Assembly (NCBI GenBank): GCA_910586125.1
Contig: CAJUHP010000014.1
Span: 21,427 to 85,426, forward strand
Length of the DNA stretch: 64,000 nucleotides
Source: an uncultured Lachnospiraceae bacterium
GTDB lineage: Bacteria > Bacillota > Clostridia > Lachnospirales > Lachnospiraceae
Direction: 5' to 3'
Made by a program: the position numbers and the translations under genes. Shown one piece after another: positions 42,491 to 51,605 of the stretch (the stretch's first letter is position 1; the number at the start of each line of letters is the position of its first letter). Below the pieces are notes generated by a model, which did not search any database, had not been told where the DNA came from, and saw nothing but the letters and a program-made list of their open reading frames with translations.

Positions 42491-44290
42491 ATGGCAGAAG
42501 CAGTAGCAAAGAGAAGCCAGATTCCAGATGAGAAACGCTGGGCGGTGGAGGATCTGTTTGAACATGCAGGCGCGTGGGAGACAGCGTTTGCCCAGGCGAT
42601 GGAGGAGACCGGCAAAGCGGAAAACTATAAGGGCCGCCTGGGAGAGTCGGCGGCCGCGCTGCGGGAATATCTGGACTATGAAAACGAGCTGGATATCAAG
42701 ATAGAGAAGATATATCTGTACGCGCACCTGAATATGGACACGGATACCACGGATATGGCCGGACAGTCGATGTATATGAAGACGCAGACGCTGTGGTCCC
42801 GCATGGCGGAGGCAACGGCTTTTGCCACGCCGGAGATCATGGCGATCCCGCCGGAGATCCTGGCCGATTATCGGGCAAAGGAGCCTGGCCTTGCCGTGTA
42901 CGACCGCTTTTTTACTCTGTTGGAGCGGCGGAGAGTTCATACCAGAAGCAGCGAGGTGGAGGAGCTGCTTGCCAGCGCCGGCGAGATGGCCGAGTCTCCT
43001 TCCAACACGTTTACCATGCTGAACAATGCGGATCTGACCTTTCCGAAGATCATCGGGGAGGATAAAGAGGAGACGGAGGTTACGCTGGGGCGTTACGGCG
43101 GGCTGATGGAGAGCCGAGACCGGGATGTGCGAAAGAGCGCGTTTCAGTCCATGTACGCCAGCTACGGGCAGTTTGCCAATACCATTGCCGCCAATTTCAC
43201 CGCGAATATCCGCCAGGCTGTGTTTTTTGCCAAGGCCAGAGGCTATGCTTCCACCAGGGCCATGTATCTGGCTCCGTCCAACGTTCCGGAGGAAGTGTAT
43301 GACAATCTGATCCAGGTGATTCATGAGGCGATGCCTTCCATGTACCGCTATGTGGCTCTGCGGAAGAAGATGCTGGGCGTGGAAGAGCTGCATATGTATG
43401 ACGTTTATGTGCCGATTGTGCCGGAGTGTCAGAAAGTGATCCCGTTTGAGGAGGCCAAGGAGACCATTCTGAAAGCGCTTCAGCCTATGGGCGGGGAGTA
43501 TCTGAGCGCCCTGCGGGAAGGCTTTGACAGCCGCTGGATCGACGCCTGTGAGAATGTCGGCAAGAGAAGCGGCGCCTACTGCAGCGGCGGTACCGTGACG
43601 CATCCCTTTGTGCTGATGACGTACAAGGAGAAGATGGACGACATGTTTACGCTGGCCCATGAGATGGGACACGCCATGCACAGCTATTTCAGCAATAAGA
43701 CGCAGCCGCACCAGACGGCGGGCTACAAGATCTTTGTGGCAGAAGTAGCGTCCACATGCAACGAGATTCTGCTGACCCGTTACCTGCTCGAACAGGAGAA
43801 AGATAAGGCCCAGAGAGCATATATTATCAATCATTTTCTGGACGAGATGAAAGGAACGCTGTTCCGTCAGACCATGTTTGCGGAATTTGAGATGCTGGCG
43901 CACCGGATGTTTGAAAACGGCGAGGCACTGACAGCCGAACGGCTGAATGAGACATATCTGGAGCTGAATCAGAAATATTTTGGTCCCGATATGGTATCTG
44001 ACCCGGAGATTCGGCTGGAATGGGCAAAAATTCCGCATTTCTACACGCCGTTTTATGTGTATCAGTATGCCACGGGAATCGCGGCGGCCGCGGCGCTGTC
44101 CACCCGCATTTTGGAACTGGGTGAGGCGGGCGTAGCGGATTATATGAAGTTTTTGACCGGCGGCGGTTCACAGGACCCGATTGATCTTTTGAAGCTGGCC
44201 GGTGTGGATATGAGCCGGAAGGAGCCGGTGGAAGCGGCGGTGAAGCTGTTCGACGAAATGCTGGGACAGTTGGAGGAGCTGCTGGGATAA
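42491..44290 (+). CDS. pepF: Oligoendopeptidase F, M3 family
   Basis: A 599-residue cytoplasmic zinc peptidase that degrades peptides of roughly 7-17 residues. The M3 catalytic motif HEMGHAMHS (HExxH) is at about residues 390-398, with the third zinc ligand Glu in EVASTCNE near 417. The N-terminal PepF/M3B lobe and the C-terminal YQYATGIAAAAAL motif are present, and the length matches PepF of Gram-positive bacteria. AGGAGG precedes ATG. Own promoter and terminator, so monocistronic. Confidence 0.96.
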   Translation: MAEAVAKRSQIPDEKRWAVEDLFEHAGAWETAFAQAMEETGKAENYKGRLGESAAALREYLDYENELDIKIEKIYLYAHLNMDTDTTDMAGQSMYMKTQTLWSRMAEATAFATPEIMAIPPEILADYRAKEPGLAVYDRFFTLLERRRVHTRSSEVEELLASAGEMAESPSNTFTMLNNADLTFPKIIGEDKEETEVTLGRYGGLMESRDRDVRKSAFQSMYASYGQFANTIAANFTANIRQAVFFAKARGYASTRAMYLAPSNVPEEVYDNLIQVIHEAMPSMYRYVALRKKMLGVEELHMYDVYVPIVPECQKVIPFEEAKETILKALQPMGGEYLSALREGFDSRWIDACENVGKRSGAYCSGGTVTHPFVLMTYKEKMDDMFTLAHEMGHAMHSYFSNKTQPHQTAGYKIFVAEVASTCNEILLTRYLLEQEKDKAQRAYIINHFLDEMKGTLFRQTMFAEFEMLAHRMFENGEALTAERLNETYLELNQKYFGPDMVSDPEIRLEWAKIPHFYTPFYVYQYATGIAAAAALSTRILELGEAGVADYMKFLTGGGSQDPIDLLKLAGVDMSRKEPVEAAVKLFDEMLGQLEELLG

Positions 44291-44360
44291 TATTGTTTCC
44301 TTTGTTTTTTTCCAAAGAAGAGTATATTCTTACGTTTATTCCGGATAAAAGGAAATGAGT

Positions 44361-44408
44361 GGGTGTTGCAGAATGCAGGGAAAACAGTCATTTTGCAGCG
44401 CCCTTTTT
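44361..44408 (+). terminator. Terminator-like hairpin after pepF, related to the element at 9719-9822
   Basis: GGGTGTTGCAGAAT at 44361-44374 pairs with ATTTTGCAGCGCCC at 44390-44403 (with G-U pairs), followed by five T. Both arms closely match the arms of the element before the GH130 gene, although the loops differ. Confidence 0.75.
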
Positions 44409-44492
44409 ATATCCGCTTCGCAAAAGGCGGATTTATATGAAGGGAAAGCGGGAAAAGCGCTGTAATTTATCAGGGCATGGGGATAGCGCTGA

Positions 44493-44758
44493 CTATGAAC
44501 GGTAGCGTTTTTTCTTTCGTGTTTTAAAGTGTCTTGGCAATTTTCCGGTACTTTTTTTGATTTTGCTTAGCTCAGTCTGAATTTCTTTCATTTCAAGAGT
44601 GGTATCGTTTTCAGAAACCACATTTTCTAAATCCGAAAATAAAGCTGCGACATGAAGAAGTTTTTTGCCCTGGTCGCCTACATCAAAAGAAGTAATCAGC
44701 AGTCTTTGAACACATCAAAATCAACCGATACTCGTTTCTCTTTATCTATAGAGTTAAT
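44493..44758 (-). pseudogene. Frameshifted remnant of an unknown gene
   Basis: On the minus strand two neighbouring frames read as one decayed gene. The first part (44758 down to about 44703) gives NSIDKEKRVSVDFDVFKD then stops. A one-base deletion restores the second part, which reads LLITSFDVGDQGKKLLHVA and ends with a basic tail KKKRYRS at the TAG at 44493. No start codon is visible; the 5' end abuts the restriction gene. About 88 codons remain. Family not recognised. AT-rich like the adjoining restriction-modification genes. Confidence 0.6.
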
Positions 44759-44760
44759 AT

Positions 44761-45810
44761 TTATTCGCCAACTTTATTTCGAGGAATTGAATAACAATTC
44801 CCAGACTCATCCGTGATAATGAGACGCTCTTCAGATGCTGAAAGCTGAATATTAGACGGGATGGGAAGTCGTACTTTCTCCATTTTACTTATAGGTGGCT
44901 TAATGTATTTGATGATGTATTTTCCCATCTCTCTGCCGGCACGGTTTGTAAGCATATTCCACGCCTCTTCACCTATTGCATATCGACCGCCTTCTTCAAC
45001 ATATTTTGCTTTGAGTCGGTCTAAAAGCGGGGATGGTGTTGAATCGAATACTATTAGAACAGGAGTCAGTCCAGCTCTGCGAGCTTCATAGGGAAAACTC
45101 ATTTCTTCGCTAAATCGTCCTTGCCCACTGGCTGCGATTGTTACACGCAACTTCAATTCATAAGCTTCTCTGGATTCCTCGATATAACAATCAATTTGGC
45201 GCCCTTCATTTGTCGGATTACCATTATCATCAATGCGCTTAACAGGGGAATATCTGTGAGACATTGGCTCGCCGCCAAGACAGCTTGCTAAAATCGGCTC
45301 AAACAAATATCCTGTTTCCTGCGCACTGCGGTTATCAATATCATATATAAATTTTCGCCAACTCATCCATGAGAACAAAAGCGCATCTTCACAATTCCCG
45401 TATTCCAGTAAACATCTCGGCCCTATTTGCTCAGTCAACGGGAATGGCTGAGTTTTTAGGATGTTATAAAACTTAAATCGTCTGCGCCAAAGTTCAGATA
45501 GATTTTTCAGATAAAGATATATCATATTTTCTGTATTGGTAACACCGGAAAGTTGCAAATAGTTTATAGCGTCTTCCACTGTCACACCAGGCAGCTCTGC
45601 GACCTTTATTGGGGTGATCGTATAAAAGCTTTCTTTAGCAAGTTGACAAAACGGCTCGAAAAACCAATCTGGCTCATTCTCAAAAATATCCAGATAGGCG
45701 ATATGGATAAGTAGAACAATATCTTTTGGTTCTATTTCTATCATAGCAGCACCAGAACCATGTTGTGAAAATGTTTTATAGAAAACTCGTTGTTGGCGGG
45801 GCACTGGCAT
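44761..45810 (-). CDS. Type II restriction endonuclease, PD-(D/E)XK type
   Basis: A 349-residue protein encoded immediately after a cytosine-5 methyltransferase on the same strand. A PD-(D/E)XK-like active site can be read as D207 in RQIDCY and E218-x-K220 in YELKL, with E171 as a possible extra ligand. This pattern and position make it the cognate endonuclease that cuts DNA lacking the methyl mark. The recognition sequence cannot be derived; it may belong with ApaLI-like enzymes, but that is only an impression. ATG 45810 follows a GGAGG at the end of the methyltransferase gene, so the two are coupled. Base composition is clearly AT-richer than the core genes. Confidence 0.75.
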   Translation of the reverse strand: MPVPRQQRVFYKTFSQHGSGAAMIEIEPKDIVLLIHIAYLDIFENEPDWFFEPFCQLAKESFYTITPIKVAELPGVTVEDAINYLQLSGVTNTENMIYLYLKNLSELWRRRFKFYNILKTQPFPLTEQIGPRCLLEYGNCEDALLFSWMSWRKFIYDIDNRSAQETGYLFEPILASCLGGEPMSHRYSPVKRIDDNGNPTNEGRQIDCYIEESREAYELKLRVTIAASGQGRFSEEMSFPYEARRAGLTPVLIVFDSTPSPLLDRLKAKYVEEGGRYAIGEEAWNMLTNRAGREMGKYIIKYIKPPISKMEKVRLPIPSNIQLSASEERLIITDESGNCYSIPRNKVGE

Positions 45811-45812
45811 AT

Positions 45813-47024
45813 TTATACCTCCATTCGCATTTGTTCATATTTATGGATTTGTAACGAGCTTAGCATTTTGCAAGTTTTTTGCAAGGCAGGACTTTTAGCA
45901 GACGCCTTAGTTACATCAAATTTTGTTAATGAAGGAGGCTCTTCATCAGACGTATTTTCATCACACATAATAATTTGTTTTGCCATCTGTTCAGCAAATA
46001 CAGGAGGGATAGCGTTTCCGATTTGAAGCATTTTCTGTGCATCCGTCCCGCAAAACAAGAAAGAATCTGGGAAAGTTTGCACTCTGGCGCATTCTCGAAT
46101 TGTAAGTGTCCTGTTTTGTGTTGGATGGACAAATTCTGATGGTGCAGCACTCGTTATTGTCAAGCTAGGCTCATTGTAAGACAACCGCTTCAACCCAGAG
46201 GGCGCACCACCTCTTTTTTCGGAAGGTGTTCCATCACATACTCTTCTCGATGCTCTGCGCTTGAATGAATCGTGTTGCAAATGTTCTGGCAAATCTTTCA
46301 TTGTCTGCCCGATTTTTAATGCTGAAATTCGCTCTAACTGTATTCCGCTCTCAACTTTTCTTATATGGTCAATCTTGGGAATATCGTGTGTTTCCAAATC
46401 ACCTATTGCATCCCGCAAGGTAAATGACGAGTCTTTATATATCGCCCCCGACGCCCTTTCAATTGGCTCAGGAAATTCAAAATTTTTCCCTTCTCGATTG
46501 CCGACAATAATGACTCGTTTTCTTCTTTGTGGCACAGCGTATTCTTGCATATATATTTTTTTCAAGCTAATTGTATACCCAAAACTAATCATCTTTTTTA
46601 TACATTCAACAACATAAGTTCCAGAAGCAGTCGTTAATATTCCTTCCACATTTTCCATCATAAACCATCGTGGATAGAACACTTCCAGTGCTTGTACATA
46701 GTTTTGTACCAATTTATTGCGGGGATCATCCCAAAACCGATTTCCTGCTGTTGTAAATCCTTGACAGGGTGGTCCCCCAATAATTAAGTCTATTTCTCCG
46801 CGCTGTAACCTCAACTCATTTCTCAGTTGCAAGAAATCACACGATTCCAAATCGACATTCTGGCAGATATTTGCACCGAAGTTCATGTTGTAGGTAGCGA
46901 TTGCAGCATCTGCATTTTCAAAGGCAGCAAGAATCTTAATACCAGCATTTTTGAAGCCTAATGAGCATCCACCAGCACCTGCAAATAGGCTAATTGCCCT
47001 CCATTGTTTTTTCTGTGTATTCAT
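45813..47024 (-). CDS. DNA (cytosine-5-)-methyltransferase
   Basis: A 403-residue C5 cytosine methyltransferase. Motif I FAGAGG (14-19), motif IV GGPPCQGF with catalytic C87, motif VI ENV at 124-126, motif VIII QRRKR at 166-170, target-recognition region about 190-300, motif IX RECARVQTFP and motif X QIGNAIPP. A C-terminal tail of about 50 residues beyond motif X is extra. It protects the host site from the following endonuclease. Ribosome site GGAG is 10 bases before ATG. No controller protein gene was found; timing of expression may rest on gene order alone. Confidence 0.96.
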   Translation of the reverse strand: MNTQKKQWRAISLFAGAGGCSLGFKNAGIKILAAFENADAAIATYNMNFGANICQNVDLESCDFLQLRNELRLQRGEIDLIIGGPPCQGFTTAGNRFWDDPRNKLVQNYVQALEVFYPRWFMMENVEGILTTASGTYVVECIKKMISFGYTISLKKIYMQEYAVPQRRKRVIIVGNREGKNFEFPEPIERASGAIYKDSSFTLRDAIGDLETHDIPKIDHIRKVESGIQLERISALKIGQTMKDLPEHLQHDSFKRRASRRVCDGTPSEKRGGAPSGLKRLSYNEPSLTITSAAPSEFVHPTQNRTLTIRECARVQTFPDSFLFCGTDAQKMLQIGNAIPPVFAEQMAKQIIMCDENTSDEEPPSLTKFDVTKASAKSPALQKTCKMLSSLQIHKYEQMRMEV

Positions 47025-47193
47025 CGGCTTTGGTCTCCATTATCGTCTGAACTATACTCCAACATTTTTTAAGGGCGTATTCCATAGCGAAACACTTTTT
47101 CTATATTTTCTAAACAAATCCCAAGCATTTCCTTAAAATAAATCGTATTTTTATAATACTACAAAGCCCGATAAAATTCCAGCCTCAATGTAA

Positions 47194-47388
47194 TGTAAGA
47201 AGTATATCCGCATTGAGGAATGGATGCCCGAAATCCTCAATGCCTTTTTGGATAAAATCGTAATCCATGAATGTGTGAAACAGGACGGGAAACGGACGCA
47301 GGTGGTTGATATTTACTATTTCTATGTCGGGATTGTGGATGTTCCTACCGACGAGGAAATGCGGGCAATGGAACCTGAAAAAAAATGA
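47194..47388 (+). pseudogene. C-terminal remnant of a large serine recombinase (DUF4368)
   Basis: A 64-codon open stretch with no start gives KKYIRIEEWMPEILNAFLDK then IVIHECVKQDGKRTQ and VVDIYYFYVGIVD, ending at TGA 47386-47388. This is the DUF4368-like C-terminus of TndX/TnpX-type recombinases carried by conjugative and mobilisable elements of Clostridia. The catalytic domain is missing. A 16-base direct repeat (ATGGAACCTGAAAAAA at 47368 and 47388) ends the stub. The bases 47025-47193 between it and the methyltransferase show only an AT-rich upstream region, no gene. Confidence 0.8.
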
Positions 47389-47407
47389 TGGAACCTGAAA
47401 AAAGTTG

Positions 47408-47436
47408 TTGACAAAACCTGGCTCTTATAGTACACT
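47408..47436 (+). promoter_or_regulatory. Promoter of tRNA-Gly
   Basis: -35 TTGACA at 47408-47413 and -10 TACACT at 47431-47436 with a 17-base spacer, 24 bases before the tRNA 5' end. Confidence 0.8.
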
Positions 47437-47460
47437 GTTACTTGCACCGGATAACGGTAT

Positions 47461-47532
47461 GCACGAGTGGCTCAGTGGTGGAGCACCACCTTGCCAAGGT
47501 GGGGGCCGCGGGTTCGAGTCCCGTCTCGTGCT
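47461..47532 (+). tRNA. tRNA-Gly(GCC)
   Basis: A 72-base cloverleaf: acceptor GCACGAG with CTCGTGC, D-arm GGCTCAGTGGTGGAGC region, anticodon stem CCACC/GGTGG with loop TTGCCAA (anticodon GCC), T-arm CGGG-TTCGAGT-CCCG, discriminator T. CCA is not encoded. Mobile-element remnants lie on its 5' side. Confidence 0.97.
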
Positions 47533-47541
47533 TGCAGAGAC

Positions 47542-47579
47542 AAACAGAAACTCTGGAACCGTCAGGGTTTCTGTTTTTT
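47542..47579 (+). terminator. Terminator after tRNA-Gly
   Basis: AAACAGAAAC at 47542-47551 pairs perfectly with GTTTCTGTTT at 47567-47576, with an inner CTG/CAG, followed by further T to 47579. Confidence 0.88.
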
Positions 47580-47690
47580 ACTGTGAAAGCCTCGGAGGAC
47601 GACGGCGGCAAGAGTGGAAAAGGGCCGGAGCCACCATCTTTTATGTCCCGGCGGCCCATACAGGTTTCCCTGTGAGCGAAAAATATCCAT

Positions 47691-47719
47691 GTGACTTTTT
47701 ACCAGATTGGTGCTATAAT
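47691..47719 (+). promoter_or_regulatory. Promoter of ftsK
   Basis: -35 GTGACT at 47691-47696, 17-base spacer ending in the extended element TGC, and perfect -10 TATAAT at 47714-47719. The leader is about 75 bases. Confidence 0.75.
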
Positions 47720-47802
47720 ACTTTTTATCTATATCCGCCGTCCTGCAGCATCTCTTTGACATGCCGCAGGGCCGGATCTGAGAACCAGGGGAGGAATCAT
47801 CA

Positions 47803-50800
47803 GTGGCGGGTGCAAGTCAGAGACAGACGTCAAAAAGAACCTCTGCGGAGACGGGGCAGAGGAAGACGGCGCAGAAAAGTACAACAAAGAAAAGCACGGC
47901 AAATCAGCGTGCGCCGCAGAAAGGCAGCACAAAGAGCAGAACGGGCAGCCGTTCGTCAAACAGCCGCAGCCGGGAGGCAGAGCCGTTTCAATTGGAAAGT
48001 TTTGTCGGCAAGGAGATTTTGATCCTGGCCTTTTTTGCCGTGTGCCTGCTTTTGTTTTTGAGTAATCTGGGACTGTGCGGAGCGGCGGGAACCTTCATGC
48101 GGCAGGTGCAGTGCGGGATTTTCGGCGTGTTGGGCTATGTGTTTCCTCTGTGCCTGTTTGTCGGGGTGCTGTTTTATGTATCCAATCAGTACAATGGAAA
48201 GGCCATAGCAAAGCTGGCGGCGACGGCAGCTTTATTTGTCGTGCTGTGCGGATTGATCGGCCTAATGACGACAAAAGAATTCGATAAGGCGGTGACAATC
48301 GGAGAATACTACAAATTATCGGCGGAAAAACCGGGGGGAGGCGTCATCGGCGGCGTCTTTCAGAAGCTGTTGTGTCCGATGATCGGAAAGCTGGGAGCCT
48401 ATATCGTGGCGATTCTTCTGATGGTAATGGGAGCTGTCTTTATCACGGAGCGCTCGGTTTTGCAGCCGATCAGCCGGGGCGGCAGGAAGATGTATGATAC
48501 GGCCAGGGAAGACGTCAGAAGACGCCGGGAAATTCACGAGGCCAAGGCGGAGGAACGGCGGAAATACCGTCTGGAACAGAAGGTTTCCGGCGTGGCTCTT
48601 GACACGACGGTGGGAGAAATTTTCACGGGCCGAACCGAAGAAGAGCCGGAGAGCGTTTCCTGGGTGGAAGAGGAGCAAAAAGAGGATTCTGTGCCGGCGC
48701 AGGAGCCGGCTGTTACAGCAAAGGCCGCACAGGAATCAAAAAAGACAGAGCCGTCCAAAGCTCAGAACAAAAGCTTGGGGGACACTGTGAAATCACTTTT
48801 ATCCATGTCCGGCAGGGAAGCGTCCATAAAAAAAGAACAGCCCGTCTCAGAACCCGAATCGCAGATCCCGGAAAAACGGCAGGAAAGGCCGCCGATTCGT
48901 ATCACAGGGATTGGATTTGACAAGAGCGGGACGACGCGGGAGGATCCCGTCGATTTGCCCCTGCCCGCCTATTCCGCCGATGTTCTGCTCCCCAAGAAGG
49001 ATACGCGGACGCTGGCGGAACTGGAGGCTTTGGACTCCCTGCACAGCAATGTTTTTGCCGGTTCCCGAAGGCATGTAATCTGGGACGAGCCGGAAGAAAG
49101 CCACCTGGCCGGAGAATCGGAATTTGCTGGGGAGCCAGAATATGGCGGCTTAGATTGGAACAAAACAGGTCCATATGCCGAAGATGTGGAACAGACGGGC
49201 ATCTATTCCAGCGGCCTCCGACAAGCTGAGGCAGAATATGGTAAAGCGGAGGAACAAACCCAAGACATCGAATATGCCGGCGGCCTTGAACGGGCAAAAG
49301 CGGCAGAATACACCGATGACTTGGAACAAGACAGCGCCGTATCATATGGAGAAACGGCAGAACCGTCTGGAGAGGCAGAATGTGCGGATGGCTTTAAGCG
49401 GGCCGAAGCCGCAGAATCTACCGGGGCGGTCAGCCTGTCGGAGTCCGAGGAATCTATCCTAGCATCAGAATATACAGAAACACCGGCAGACGCTGTCTGG
49501 GAGCAAAACTGGCCCGATGAACCGGTTTATGTGGAGGACGAATATCCGGAGGAAGCGCCGCCGGATGCGTCTGTCTGGGAGAGCCGTTCGGCCGGAGCAC
49601 CGGTTTTTGCCGGGCAGCCGGAGCTGGCTCTGCGGCAGCAATACGCCGAAGAACCGACAGAAGAAGATACGCCTGCCGATGTGAAGCGCGTCGTCACAGC
49701 AACCGGTAAGATTGTGGAGGTAGACATCGATCCGGACGAGGATCCTCTGACCCGCAAGAGAATCGAGAGACGTTTGGCAGAGCGGGAAGCAGCCAAAAGC
49801 GGTCCGCTGGAGGGCGGTCCGGCAGAGAGAGGCCGTCTGCCGGAAAGCGATTGGTCAAACCGGGAATATGAAGAAGGCGTTTATGAGCAGCGGACTCGAG
49901 AGCGTTCATCAGGTCTGGCCGAAGGCTCCCGCTCTTTTGACCGCGCATCCGGGGCCTCTCCTGCTGCCAAGGCTTCTTCGCCGGCGCCCGCTTCTTCTGC
50001 ACCGGCAGCCGTATCTCCGGCTCCGGAACCGAAGCGCCTGCCCAAACCCTATGTCCGTCCTCCGTACGAACTGATGAAAGCGGGGGATAATCAGCAGAAG
50101 AATTCGGATCGGGAACTGCGGGAGACCGCCCGCAAGCTGGAGATGACGCTTCAGAATTTCGGCGTGGGAGTCACCGTGACCAACATCAGTTGCGGACCTT
50201 CCGTGACACGCTATGAACTGCAGCCGGAACAGGGAGTTCGGGTCAGCAAGATTGTGGGTCTGTCAGACGACATCAAACTCAATCTGGCCGCCGCGGACAT
50301 CCGAATCGAAGCCCCGATTCCTGGGAAGGCGTCCGTGGGGATCGAGGTGCCGAACAAGGAAAATTCCATTGTTTTTCTGCGGGATTTGCTGGAGTCCAAA
50401 ACGTTTACCGAACATCCGTCCAAGCTTGCGTTTGCCGTGGGCCGGGATATTTCCGGCGACGTGGTGGTGACAGATCTGGCTAAGATGCCGCATCTATTGA
50501 TTGCGGGGGCCACCGGTTCCGGTAAATCTGTGTGTATCAACACGCTGATTATGAGCGTATTATATAAGGCAAAGCCGGAGGAGGTGCGCCTGATCATGGT
50601 GGACCCGAAGGTGGTGGAGCTGAGCATTTACAACGGAATTCCCCACCTGATGATCCCGGTCGTCACCGACCCGAAGAAAGCGGCCGGAGCCCTGAACTGG
50701 GCGGTGGCGGAGATGACGGACCGGTACAAAAAGTTTGCGGACTGGAATGTGCGGGACCTCAAAGGATACAATCAGAAACTGGCGGAGCAGGCCGAGAAGA

Positions 50801-51519
50801 ACGGGGAGAAGGCACAGCCCTTGCCGCAGATCGTTATCATTGTGGATGAGCTGGCCGATCTGATGATGGTGTGTCCCGGCGATGTGGAAGACGCGATCTG
50901 CCGTCTGGCGCAGATGGCCCGCGCGGCGGGACTGCATCTGGTGATTGCCACACAGCGCCCCTCGGTAAACGTGATTACGGGTCTGATCAAAGCCAACGTG
51001 CCGTCCCGCATCGCATTCTCGGTCTCATCCGGTGTGGATTCCCGCACGATCATTGATATGAACGGCGCAGAAAAGCTTCTGGGAAAAGGCGACATGCTGT
51101 TTTATCCTTCCGGCTATCAGAAGCCAGTGCGTGTGCAGGGCGCGTTTGTATCGGACTCGGAAGTCAGCGCCGTGGTGGATTTCCTGAAGGAAAACAACGA
51201 AAGCCAGACCTTTGACAGCGCGATTGAGGCCCGTCTGAGCGCGGCGGGGGCTCCGGATAACGGCGCGTCAGGCGGCGGGCAGGGAGCGGGGCAGGACGAG
51301 TATTTTGTGGAGGCCGGGCGGTTTATCATCGAAAAACAGAAGGCTTCTATCGGTATGCTGCAGAGAGCCTTTAAAATCGGCTTTAACCGGGCGGCCCGCA
51401 TTATGGATCAGTTAGCGGAGGCCGGCGTGGTCAGCGAGGACGCCGGCACAAAAGCCAGAGAGATTCTGATGGATATGAGTCAGTATGAAGAGCTTTTGCA
51501 GGAGATGGGGCTGGCTTAG
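47803..51519 (+). CDS. ftsK: FtsK/SpoIIIE DNA translocase
   Basis: A 1238-residue membrane-anchored DNA pump that moves chromosomes through closing septa. Basic N-terminus, four membrane helices at about 65-215, a very long linker (about 230-740), then the alpha/beta motor with Walker A GATGSGKS (K908) and the DELADLMMV Walker B near 1010, and the gamma winged helix at the end (FKIGFNRAARIMDQL). SpoIIIE proteins are usually about 800 residues. The surplus lies in the acidic linker, which holds imperfect repeats around AEY, LEQ and GLERAKAAEY. GTG start at 47803, 8 bases after GGGGAGG; no ATG alternative nearby. Own promoter. Confidence 0.95.
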   Translation: MAGASQRQTSKRTSAETGQRKTAQKSTTKKSTANQRAPQKGSTKSRTGSRSSNSRSREAEPFQLESFVGKEILILAFFAVCLLLFLSNLGLCGAAGTFMRQVQCGIFGVLGYVFPLCLFVGVLFYVSNQYNGKAIAKLAATAALFVVLCGLIGLMTTKEFDKAVTIGEYYKLSAEKPGGGVIGGVFQKLLCPMIGKLGAYIVAILLMVMGAVFITERSVLQPISRGGRKMYDTAREDVRRRREIHEAKAEERRKYRLEQKVSGVALDTTVGEIFTGRTEEEPESVSWVEEEQKEDSVPAQEPAVTAKAAQESKKTEPSKAQNKSLGDTVKSLLSMSGREASIKKEQPVSEPESQIPEKRQERPPIRITGIGFDKSGTTREDPVDLPLPAYSADVLLPKKDTRTLAELEALDSLHSNVFAGSRRHVIWDEPEESHLAGESEFAGEPEYGGLDWNKTGPYAEDVEQTGIYSSGLRQAEAEYGKAEEQTQDIEYAGGLERAKAAEYTDDLEQDSAVSYGETAEPSGEAECADGFKRAEAAESTGAVSLSESEESILASEYTETPADAVWEQNWPDEPVYVEDEYPEEAPPDASVWESRSAGAPVFAGQPELALRQQYAEEPTEEDTPADVKRVVTATGKIVEVDIDPDEDPLTRKRIERRLAEREAAKSGPLEGGPAERGRLPESDWSNREYEEGVYEQRTRERSSGLAEGSRSFDRASGASPAAKASSPAPASSAPAAVSPAPEPKRLPKPYVRPPYELMKAGDNQQKNSDRELRETARKLEMTLQNFGVGVTVTNISCGPSVTRYELQPEQGVRVSKIVGLSDDIKLNLAAADIRIEAPIPGKASVGIEVPNKENSIVFLRDLLESKTFTEHPSKLAFAVGRDISGDVVVTDLAKMPHLLIAGATGSGKSVCINTLIMSVLYKAKPEEVRLIMVDPKVVELSIYNGIPHLMIPVVTDPKKAAGALNWAVAEMTDRYKKFADWNVRDLKGYNQKLAEQAEKNGEKAQPLPQIVIIVDELADLMMVCPGDVEDAICRLAQMARAAGLHLVIATQRPSVNVITGLIKANVPSRIAFSVSSGVDSRTIIDMNGAEKLLGKGDMLFYPSGYQKPVRVQGAFVSDSEVSAVVDFLKENNESQTFDSAIEARLSAAGAPDNGASGGGQGAGQDEYFVEAGRFIIEKQKASIGMLQRAFKIGFNRAARIMDQLAEAGVVSEDAGTKAREILMDMSQYEELLQEMGLA

Positions 51520-51605
51520 GGCGATTTATTCTCGTGAATCGGTGCGCCGCGCTTCATAAGCCGGTGCAGATGGATGGAGACAGGGAAGGAGAGGGGAGCG
51601 AAAAT

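Noticed and set aside
42392..44038. 548-codon open frame on the minus strand across pepF
   Set aside because: Antisense shadow of a clear M3 peptidase gene; His/Arg-rich, no ribosome site or family resemblance.
47405..48022. 205-codon frame spanning tRNA-Gly and the start of ftsK
   Set aside because: It runs through a tRNA gene and its terminator, so it cannot be a protein gene.
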